Of a stretch of 5,977 nt of DNA, positions 1-4,814 are shown piece by piece. The DNA is from Roseimaritima sp. (GTDB lineage: Bacteria > Planctomycetota > Planctomycetia > Pirellulales > Pirellulaceae): assembly GCA_007124075.1 (NCBI GenBank), contig SLFV01000560.1:1-5977 (forward strand), given 5' to 3'. The position numbers and the translations under genes were made by a program. How positions within the stretch are numbered: position 1 is the first letter of the stretch; every line of letters begins with the position of its first letter. The notes under the pieces are model-generated. The model was not told the DNA's origin and ran no database searches. It worked only from the letters and a program-made list of their open reading frames with translations.

Positions 1-191
1 TATGTGTTTTCATTTTGCTTTTGCTAGCGGCCATGTCGTTATCCTTTGTGTAGCGGATGCTCTTGGGGCGGTAATATAAGTGCTTGAGGGGAAAGAAAAA
101 AGGTCCATCGGGGATCGGAAGTCAAGAAAAATGGGGTTATCCGCCTGTTAGGAAAGGGCTGGAACCCGCGGAATCGCTTGCTAAATGATTG

Positions 192-216
192 AAAAACCGA
201 GAGGTCCGAGCGGTTT
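192..216 (-). terminator. weak intrinsic terminator candidate after the sigma-54 regulator gene
   Basis: On the minus strand, 25 bases after the stop codon, AAACCG (216-211) pairs with CGGTTT (199-194) across an 11-base loop. The right arm runs into a short T-tract ending at 192. The stem is only 6 bp and the T-run overlaps it, so this is a marginal terminator. Its position just downstream of the regulator gene is the main support. The rest of 1-240 shows no convincing gene or RNA; small frames there are short and have no recognisable content. Confidence 0.35.
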
Positions 217-240
217 CCAGACTCCTTTTTCACCAGACGG

Positions 241-1707
241 CTATCCGGTGCCGATCGAATCTTCCTCTTCTTTCTTGTACTGGTCCAAGCGGCGATACAG
301 TGTCCTGGCACCGATCCCTAAGATTTTTGCCGCTTCATCCCGATTCCCCTCTGTTAATTCCAACGTTTCTTCGATCGCCCAACGTTCAATCTCTGCCAGC
401 GAGCGCCCGACCAGATCGCCTGGACCTGCAGCCATCGGCAGTTCGGGGAGATGCGGCGGTGGTGCGTCGGAGAGTTCCGGCGGTAAATCATCTACCCCCA
501 AACTTCCATCGGTATCCAAGACGACCATCGTTTCAACAAAGTTTCGCAGTTGCCGTACATTCCCTGGCCACTGATAGGCGAAAAATCGCTTCGTCACCTC
601 GGGCGTAAAGTGCGCTGCTGGTTTCGTGTGCCGCTTGAGAAACGTTTTGCGGAAATGATCCATCAGAGGGATTACATCCTCACGCCGGTCACGCAGCGGC
701 GGCAAGACGACCGTGACCACTTTGATACGGAAATATAGATCGTTGCGAAACTGGCCCGACTCCACCATATCCTCCAACGGGCGATTGGTCGCACTGATCA
801 ACCGCACATTGACCTTGATCGGCTTGTTGTCGCCAACTCGAGTAATTTCGTGTTCCTCCAGCACACGCAGCAACTTGATTTGCGTGCTCATCGGCATGTC
901 TCCGACTTCGTCTAAGAACAATGACCCCCCGTTCGCGTATTCAAACGCACCGACTCGGTCACTGACCGCATCGGTGAAGGCACCTTTGACATGACCAAAT
1001 AGCTCGCTTTCCACCAAATGTTCCGAAACGGCTCGCGTATTCAATTCCACGATTCGCTTGTTGCGACGCGGACTATTTTGGTGGATTGCCTGAGCAATCA
1101 TTTCTTTTCCCGTACCACTTTCCCCGGTAATCAGGACGGTCGCGTCCGTGGGCGCTATCCGCTTCAAGCGATCGATCACTTGCTGCATCGCAGGACTGGA
1201 GTAGATGATCCCTTCAAACCCAAACCTTTCGTCCAAACGCTGACGCAGTTCGGTATTTTGCCGCTTCAGCCAGACCGCATCGACCGCTTTTTCGGTGACC
1301 GCCCGCAAACGCTGGGGCGTAATTGGTTTTTCCAAGAAGTTAAACGCGCCCTCCCGCATCGCCTGCACGGCAACCGGCACCGTCGCGTGCCCAGTTACCA
1401 AGACGACCTCACATGCTGGCAGTCGCTGCTTCGCCAAAACCAAAATTTTCATGCCATCAACGTCGTTCATCACCATGTCGGTGACGACGACATCAAAGTT
1501 TTCGCGCTGAATCAATTGCGCGCCTTCGGGTCCACTGGTCGCGACCGTGCACTGATATCCGACTTTCTCTAAACTCTCGGTCATTGCCCGCGCATGGGCG
1601 GGATCATTGTCCACGACCAAGAGCGAAAACTCCGTCGCTTTGGGGCGTAATTCCTGATTCGTATCCGCTGCTTGATTACCCGTTTGGTTGGCCACCATCT
1701 CGCTCAT
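241..1707 (-). CDS. NtrC-family sigma-54-dependent response regulator (receiver, AAA+, Fis-type HTH)
   Basis: This 488-residue protein is a complete two-component response regulator that would activate sigma-54 promoters by ATP hydrolysis. Residues about 27-140 form the receiver domain, with acidic pocket D33/D35, phospho-acceptor D77, switch T105 and K127. Residues about 165-395 form the AAA+ sigma-54 interaction domain: Walker A GESGTGKE (195-202), Walker B LFLDEVGD (263-270), sensor I around SATNR (305-309), arginine-finger region FRNDLYFRI (320-328) and sensor II WPGNVRQLRN (380-389). The sigma-54 contact loop reads GAFTDA (242-247) instead of the usual GAFTGA. Residues about 435-476 carry a Fis-type helix-turn-helix (GNRDEAAKILGIGARTLYRR) for enhancer binding. 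Length is normal for the family. ATG at 1707 is taken as the start; Met4 (1698) is an alternative, and neither has a clear Shine-Dalgarno. No histidine kinase gene is in view, so the partner and target genes are unknown. AtoC/ZraR-like names would be guesses. Confidence 0.96.
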   Translation of the reverse strand: MSEMVANQTGNQAADTNQELRPKATEFSLLVVDNDPAHARAMTESLEKVGYQCTVATSGPEGAQLIQRENFDVVVTDMVMNDVDGMKILVLAKQRLPACEVVLVTGHATVPVAVQAMREGAFNFLEKPITPQRLRAVTEKAVDAVWLKRQNTELRQRLDERFGFEGIIYSSPAMQQVIDRLKRIAPTDATVLITGESGTGKEMIAQAIHQNSPRRNKRIVELNTRAVSEHLVESELFGHVKGAFTDAVSDRVGAFEYANGGSLFLDEVGDMPMSTQIKLLRVLEEHEITRVGDNKPIKVNVRLISATNRPLEDMVESGQFRNDLYFRIKVVTVVLPPLRDRREDVIPLMDHFRKTFLKRHTKPAAHFTPEVTKRFFAYQWPGNVRQLRNFVETMVVLDTDGSLGVDDLPPELSDAPPPHLPELPMAAGPGDLVGRSLAEIERWAIEETLELTEGNRDEAAKILGIGARTLYRRLDQYKKEEEDSIGTG

Positions 1708-2011
1708 TTAATCAACAAATTGGCAATGCTAATCGACATCCCCCGATCGCTGCGAGTAACCATGGCGCCAAACGCCAGCAGGCCGGGAGACCGTTTCCGT
1801 GCCCAAAGTGTTTCAAGCTTCCGCAGAATGTCAACATCCGCAGCTCGATTCGGCAAGCGAAGGTATTTCTGCAACACAAAAAACGATTCCCGGGCGAAAC
1901 ATGAAAAAAATGCGGCAGACACCAGCAGATAACTGGCACAAAATCAAACTTTTTTTTCTATGAGATGCGGTTCCGACTGATTAAACTCGCGGTTGTGTAG
2001 GAGAAAATTCC
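1708..2011. other. intergenic region upstream of the regulator gene
   Basis: About 300 bp with no gene I can support. A minus-strand frame of 72 codons (1922-1704, GTG start) overlaps the regulator start by ATGA, but it shows no recognisable domain and could be chance. A TTGACA-like box on the minus strand (1834-1829) lacks a matching -10 at the right distance, so I assign no promoter for the regulator. An AT-rich stretch with eight T (about 1951-1958) lies some 55 bases before the small-RNA promoter and could be an upstream enhancer-like element, but nothing proves it. Confidence 0.4.
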
Positions 2012-2013
2012 CC

Positions 2014-2042
2014 TTTGCACCTCAACACGTCTTGCCTACAAT
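2014..2042 (+). promoter_or_regulatory. sigma-70-like promoter for the twin-loop small RNA
   Basis: TTTGCA (2014-2019) as a -35 box is separated by exactly 17 bases from TACAAT (2037-2042) as a -10 box. These match 4 of 6 and 5 of 6 bases of the housekeeping consensus. The predicted transcription start, 6-7 bases after the -10 box, falls at about 2048-2049. That is where the first stem-loop of the downstream RNA begins (base of stem at 2047). The agreement between promoter, stem base and terminator is the main reason to believe it. No open frame with a start signal lies between this promoter and the terminator. Confidence 0.6.
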
Positions 2043-2047
2043 CACGC

Positions 2048-2128
2048 TGCCCGGGGAGTCACTGCCCCGACTTCCTGGGTAGATGAGCCCCCTCGAGTAC
2101 TGCCCCACACGAGGGGGCTCGCTTTTTT
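2048..2128 (+). ncRNA. candidate small RNA of about 80 nt made of two stem-loops with identical loops
   Basis: The predicted transcript consists almost entirely of two hairpins. Stem 1 pairs 2047-2060 with 2069-2082: 14 consecutive pairs with three G-U wobbles (G2049-U2080, G2053-U2076, G2056-U2073), closing the 8-base loop ACTGCCCC (2061-2068). After a two-base linker, stem 2 pairs 2085-2095 with 2110-2120 (11 perfect pairs). Past one A/A mismatch, two more pairs (G2097-C2108, T2098-A2107) close the loop at 2099-2106, which is again ACTGCCCC. A GC and six U follow. The stem arms differ in sequence while the loops are identical, as expected if the loop is the functional part. A C-rich exposed loop suits base pairing to G-rich targets such as ribosome-binding sites, as known for C-rich-loop regulatory RNAs in other bacteria; that role is inferred. 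It is transcribed divergently from the regulator gene. I do not recognise it as a known RNA family. It could also be a protein-binding RNA. Confidence 0.6.
2085..2128 (+). terminator. strong intrinsic terminator, also stem-loop 2 of the small RNA
   Basis: Eleven perfect base pairs (GAGCCCCCTCG, 2085-2095, with 2110-2120), very GC-rich, are followed by GC and six T (2123-2128). The T-tract is only on the plus-strand side, so the terminator is directional. No plus-strand protein gene precedes it, which implies a non-coding transcript ends here. Confidence 0.88.
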
Positions 2129-2141
2129 ACGACCGATCTGA

Positions 2142-2159
2142 GATGGGACAACGCCCATC
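2142..2159. repeat. small inverted repeat (6-bp stem)
   Basis: GATGGG (2142-2147) and CCCATC (2154-2159) are perfect complements around the 6-base loop ACAACG. The hairpin lies 13 bases after the T-tract of the small-RNA terminator and has no T-tract of its own. The function is unknown, and it may be chance. Confidence 0.4.
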
Positions 2160-2174
2160 CTTGCAGGTTGCATT

Positions 2175-2209
2175 GCCTCACATTCATGGCTAGGCGTGGA
2201 ATGTGAGGC
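2175..2209. repeat. perfect 11-bp inverted repeat in the intergenic gap
   Basis: GCCTCACATTC (2175-2185) is perfectly complementary to GAATGTGAGGC (2199-2209) around a 13-base loop. Neither side has a T-tract, so it is not a standard terminator. It could be the binding site of a dimeric protein, part of another structured RNA, or a remnant of a small mobile repeat. The pairing is clear; the role is not. Confidence 0.6.
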
Positions 2210-2613
2210 CTTCACCGAATGTCTTGCGACAACCGGAACCGCGTCCATGGAGAGCGGGGCATCGAATCGCAAAGAAACAGGCTGACAGGCAGGCCAGAGG
2301 AACAAAGAAAAGCGGAAGCGCGTAATTCCAGCGCGCGGCCAACTGACACGCCCATGATGCGGAAGCAAGAGAAGAGCAGCATCCGAAGACGCCAGCAGGG
2401 GGAAGGGAGAGGACTGAGCTAGCGGCTTACCTGCTACCTCATCCTATTTGGCAGTTGACACCCCTCCAATCCGTAAATTTTAGTTGACCCAAACCACAAG
2501 CTGGTGACGCGACAAAGTCACCTCTCACTCCGCGAAAGCAGCATTCTGTGACAAACTAGCTTTGCCGGAGCAAAAGGCGACTTTCCAATCACGCCTCAAG
2601 CACAGCCCGGTTG
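2210..2613. other. intergenic region with no supported gene
   Basis: About 400 bp without a gene I can support. Positions about 2260-2420 are purine-rich on the plus strand and give a 67-codon frame (2219-2422) of biased, Arg/Gln/Glu/Ser-rich composition, which I treat as spurious. A 6-bp hairpin (2503-2508 with 2517-2522, GGTGAC/GTCACC) and a weaker one near 2560-2577 lie downstream of the thioredoxin-like gene on the minus strand. Neither is followed by a clear T-tract, so no terminator is called for that gene. TTGACA at 2456-2461 lacks a good -10 box. Confidence 0.4.
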
Positions 2614-3177
2614 TTATTTGACTGCGTTCTTCACTTCCGCTAGCACTGCAGCGACATCGATGGCATCGCTGTTGAATGCGTGCGTGGCGACAACCTTGCT
2701 AGAACTGGCAACGACAACGGTCACATCTGCCTGAGGATCAAGCTTGTAATTCTTAGGCCCGTTCTCAATGTCGTTGGCAACCGTGACCGGGATGTTGCTC
2801 ACCGAGGTGGAAGAAGCCAACTTCTTTGCCTCTTTCCTCAGAGAATCGGAGTCACCACCCATCAGAGTAACCAAGCCCTTCAGTTCCGCACTGCTGTTGG
2901 CTTCAACAGCGTCGTTGAGCTGAGAAATCAGCTGATTCAGCTTGTCACTGGACTTGCGACTGAAAACCATCACCATCGGGCGGTTGCCGTAGCGGCAACG
3001 ATAACAGAGCTCTTGTCCAGCTTCAACACCATCCTTATCGGCCCCTGCCACTTTCGTGACGTAGAAGGCACCAATCCTGTCACCTTTTGCCAAGCAAGCA
3101 TCGCTATCTGCCGCACTGATCGGGGTTACAACCGACATCGCGGCCAACAAAGCCGCACCAATCATGATCCGTACCAT
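2614..3177 (-). CDS. exported thioredoxin-fold-like protein with a CYRC (CxxC) motif
   Basis: A 187-residue protein with a signal peptide at residues 1 to about 22 (basic MVR start, hydrophobic core, cleavage near ISA/ADS), so probably periplasmic or surface-exposed. The mature part contains LCYRCRYGNRP (57-67), with C58 and C61 forming a CxxC pair just before the strand VMVFSR (69-74). That order resembles the active-site region of thioredoxin/peroxiredoxin-like folds. A helix-rich stretch (75-125), then NIPVTV (128-133) and a strand ADVTVVVASSSKVVATHAF (150-168), continue the same pattern. A further Cys, C28, precedes the domain. A redox or thiol role is inferred from motif placement; the reaction and partner are unknown. 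The frame is open up to 3279, but ATG at 3177 is chosen because a GGAG box precedes it by 8 bases and the signal peptide starts there. The gene stands alone, with 233 bp before it. I recall similar proteins, labelled hypothetical, from planctomycetes, but cannot confirm this here. Confidence 0.85.
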   Translation of the reverse strand: MVRIMIGAALLAAMSVVTPISAADSDACLAKGDRIGAFYVTKVAGADKDGVEAGQELCYRCRYGNRPMVMVFSRKSSDKLNQLISQLNDAVEANSSAELKGLVTLMGGDSDSLRKEAKKLASSTSVSNIPVTVANDIENGPKNYKLDPQADVTVVVASSSKVVATHAFNSDAIDVAAVLAEVKNAVK

Positions 3178-3185
3178 TCGTGTTT

Positions 3186-3189
3186 CTCC
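3186..3189 (-). promoter_or_regulatory. Shine-Dalgarno GGAG that sets the start of the thioredoxin-like gene
   Basis: On the minus strand, GGAG lies 8 bases before the ATG at 3177. It supports this start over the in-frame ATG at 3279, which would place 34 basic residues before the signal peptide. Confidence 0.7.
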
Positions 3190-3410
3190 AGGAAGGGCTC
3201 GTGACCGAAGCAGCCCGAGCGAAAAGGAAGTAAAACCGGAACGTTTCTTTGATGGCGAAATAAATTGACACCCCGCCACCGCCGATCATTATCTCCTGTT
3301 CCCATGCGAGGGACAAGCCTTTGGGTCTCACAATTGTCCCGAAGGCCTCAATTTATCGCAGATTTAATCAAAGTCGCTACCCACATCGATCGACTTCGCA
3401 CTCCGGGTCA

Positions 3411-4043
3411 TTAGGGCAGTGGCTTCACCTGCAAGTTGCGGAAGAATACCTTGCTATCGGGGTCGTGGGCCTGGAGCGCGAAGGTGCCTTCACTGAGCCT
3501 GCGTTCGAATTGGTCATCGGTAATGGGCTTGTCCTCCGGTTCCTCGTAATCAACCAGGATTTGGCCATTAACTTTTAGTACGATCCGATTTCCTTGCACA
3601 ATGATTTCCTGCGTGTACCACTGGTTGTCCTTGACGGGAGGATCAAAAACATCCGCAACGGCGTACAGGCCTCCAGTTTTCTTGGGATCGCGGTGAGTGA
3701 TGTTAACCTGGCATTCATAGCCATATTTAGGCCAACCGTCCTCCTGATATCGGGTGTGGAAGTAAATCCCAGAATTGCTACCCGGCGTGGTCATCACCTC
3801 GGTTTTGAAGTGAAAGTTTTTAAACGGAGCGAGTTCGCCGACGTAAAATAAGTGACTGCGCGGACCGTGACAGACCAGCATCCCCTCTTTGACAAACCAA
3901 CTATCCTTGTTTTCGCTCGCGCGCCACCCAGCGAGTGACTTGCCATCAAACAGCGAGACAACCCCCCCCTTGGCTTCATCGGCGGAAACGCCATTGGGGA
4001 TGGACAGCAAGCACAACATCAACATTGGTGAAAAGATCTTCAT
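3411..4043 (-). CDS. exported DUF1080 protein (3-keto-disaccharide hydrolase domain family)
   Basis: A 210-residue protein with a signal peptide at residues 1 to about 21 (MKIF start, cleavage near VSA/DEA), so exported. The mature part is a single DUF1080 domain, a concanavalin/LamG-like beta-sandwich very abundant in planctomycetes. Typical motifs appear in order: SLFDGKSLAGW (30-40), WFVKEGMLVC (49-58), FHFKTEV (77-83), NSGIYFHTR (90-98), YGYECQVN (107-114) with E110, W142 and the following strand, and the C-terminal FALQAHDPDSKVFFRNLQVKPL (188-209). Pfam names the family 3-keto-disaccharide hydrolase; some members act on oxidised sugars, but the substrate here cannot be told. The frame stays open to 4208, but the extra 55 residues are encoded by the 4116-4200 palindrome and precede the signal peptide. 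ATG at 4043 is therefore preferred, although no clear Shine-Dalgarno is visible. The gene is isolated by a terminator upstream (4251-4286). No convincing terminator follows it. Confidence 0.92.
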   Translation of the reverse strand: MKIFSPMLMLCLLSIPNGVSADEAKGGVVSLFDGKSLAGWRASENKDSWFVKEGMLVCHGPRSHLFYVGELAPFKNFHFKTEVMTTPGSNSGIYFHTRYQEDGWPKYGYECQVNITHRDPKKTGGLYAVADVFDPPVKDNQWYTQEIIVQGNRIVLKVNGQILVDYEEPEDKPITDDQFERRLSEGTFALQAHDPDSKVFFRNLQVKPLP

Positions 4044-4115
4044 AACAGCTTTGATGGATACCGGGGGCAGCGAGGATTTGGAACAGAAAAGGAACTTTTC
4101 GGGAATGTACCCCAG

Positions 4116-4200
4116 GCGGGCAGAAACGGGGGCAGGTATCGTTGCCGGAACGGCCCTTCGTGTGCTTCGCACAACGGTACCTGCCCCCATTTCTGCCCGC
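4116..4200. repeat. 85-bp near-perfect palindrome with branched tip, REP/MITE-like element
   Basis: Arms 4116-4144 and 4172-4200 pair over 29 positions with one mismatch (C4127/A4189) and one G-T (4139/4177). The 27-base tip can itself fold into two mini-hairpins: CCG-GAA-CGG (4145-4153) and, with a slight rearrangement of the arm end, GTGC-TTC-GCAC (4162-4172). Both arms carry GGGGGCAGG-type and GGGCAGAAA-type blocks. It sits in an intergenic gap and lacks a T-tract. This architecture is typical of non-autonomous repeats such as REP elements mobilised by Y1 (RAYT) transposases, or of MITEs. No transposase is in the window and no flanking target duplication is obvious, so the class is inferred. 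It lies 73 bp upstream of the DUF1080 start and could form part of that gene's leader. Confidence 0.75.
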
Positions 4201-4250
4201 GATGGCAAAGCGATTTCCGAATCGTATCGGTAAGGGCGACAGTCAAGAGC

Positions 4251-4286
4251 AAAAAAACGTCGACAAGAAATTCCTGTCGACGTTTT
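4251..4286 (-). terminator. strong intrinsic terminator of the cytochrome c gene
   Basis: AAAACGTCGACA (4254-4265) pairs perfectly with TGTCGACGTTTT (4275-4286): 12 bp with a 9-base loop. On the minus strand the stem runs into seven T (4257-4251). It lies 37 bases after the stop codon of the minus-strand cytochrome gene. It would insulate the DUF1080 gene from transcription coming from the right. A-T pairs at the stem base make weak plus-strand termination possible too. Confidence 0.9.
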
Positions 4287-4323
4287 CGATGGTCAGACTT
4301 CAAGGTGAAGGACAGTTAGTCGA

Positions 4324-4716
4324 CTACAGACCCGCGTCGGTTGCTGGCAGCTCACCCGCTTTGATCTTGTCAGCGAAAGACTTGCCATCCTTACTTTTCT
4401 CCTCACCTGCCTTTTTGAATCCCGCCAGAATCTCTTCCTTCACTTTCTCGGGCTCCTCTTTGATTCGGTCCTTGGGAAAGTCCTCCGCCTTCAAAAACTT
4501 CATGACCGCCGCGCCATATTCGTTGCGAACTTCCTTCTTGTCTTCGCCTTTGACGTGGCAGACATTGCACCCAGCTTTGCGCCCAGCGGTCAGAAAATCG
4601 CCCGGCACGTCGTCTCCCAAGTACTTGGCTTTCCACTGCTTGTTGAATTCGGTAATGGCGTATGCGGGCGTGCTTAGCAACGCCACGGTCAAAGCCATCA
4701 ATGCCACTCGTTTCAT
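4324..4716 (-). CDS. small exported single-heme c-type cytochrome
   Basis: A 130-residue protein with a signal peptide at residues 1-20 (MKRVALMALTVALLSTPAYA, cleaving at AYA/IT). The mature part has one CNVCH heme-attachment motif (C50, C53, H54), so it should carry one covalently bound heme after export. M72 (in YGAAVMKF) is the only methionine after the signal peptide and is the obvious candidate distal ligand, although it follows the CxxCH by only 18 residues, closer than in ordinary class I cytochromes. The remaining 50 residues are rich in Lys and Glu (78-120) and probably helical. Aromatic FNKQWKAKYLG (24-34) precedes the heme site. An electron-transfer role is inferred from the heme motif; partners are unknown. 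Alternatively, it may be a heme-binding scaffold or sensor. ATG at 4716 is supported by a GAGGA box at 4724-4728. A strong terminator follows at 4251-4286. The gene lies 98 bp after the partial gene on the right, with no terminator between them. Confidence 0.88.
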   Translation of the reverse strand: MKRVALMALTVALLSTPAYAITEFNKQWKAKYLGDDVPGDFLTAGRKAGCNVCHVKGEDKKEVRNEYGAAVMKFLKAEDFPKDRIKEEPEKVKEEILAGFKKAGEEKSKDGKSFADKIKAGELPATDAGL

Positions 4717-4723
4717 GCGATCG

Positions 4724-4728
4724 TCCTC
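4724..4728 (-). promoter_or_regulatory. Shine-Dalgarno GAGGA of the cytochrome gene
   Basis: On the minus strand, GAGGA ends 7 bases before the ATG at 4716. It is a normal ribosome-binding site and fixes this start, which also opens directly on the signal peptide. Confidence 0.75.
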
Positions 4729-4814
4729 GTTGGTAAAGAAAACACGGAGCCCGAAAATTTATCGGAAGGTCTAACAGACTTCTTGCACGATTAAATCTCG
4801 CCGACAGCCATTTG

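Noticed and set aside
1829..1834. Perfect TTGACA on the minus strand upstream of the regulator gene
   Set aside because: The sequence 16-18 bases downstream (such as ACACTT) does not resemble a -10 box.
2042..2368. 108-codon minus-strand frame
   Set aside because: It runs through the small-RNA hairpins and terminator and has no recognisable domain or start signal. It is explained by GC-rich structured DNA.
2219..2422. 67-codon plus-strand frame after the 11-bp inverted repeat
   Set aside because: Biased Arg/Gln/Glu/Ser composition from a purine-rich stretch, with no ribosome-binding site and no recognisable content.
3310..3340. Inverted repeat GGGACAA/TTGTCCC (7 bp, 17-base loop) between the DUF1080 and thioredoxin-like genes
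   Set aside because: No T-tract on either strand and a wide loop. The stem is too short to call a terminator or operator without comparison.
3371..3396. AAGTCG/CGACTT hairpin 15 bases after the DUF1080 stop
   Set aside because: The 6-bp stem with a 14-base loop is followed on the minus strand by TGATTAAA, not a T-run. It is too weak to call a terminator.
4142..4774. 210-codon plus-strand frame antisense to the cytochrome gene
   Set aside because: It is the opposite-strand shadow of a gene with a clear signal peptide, heme motif, Shine-Dalgarno and terminator.
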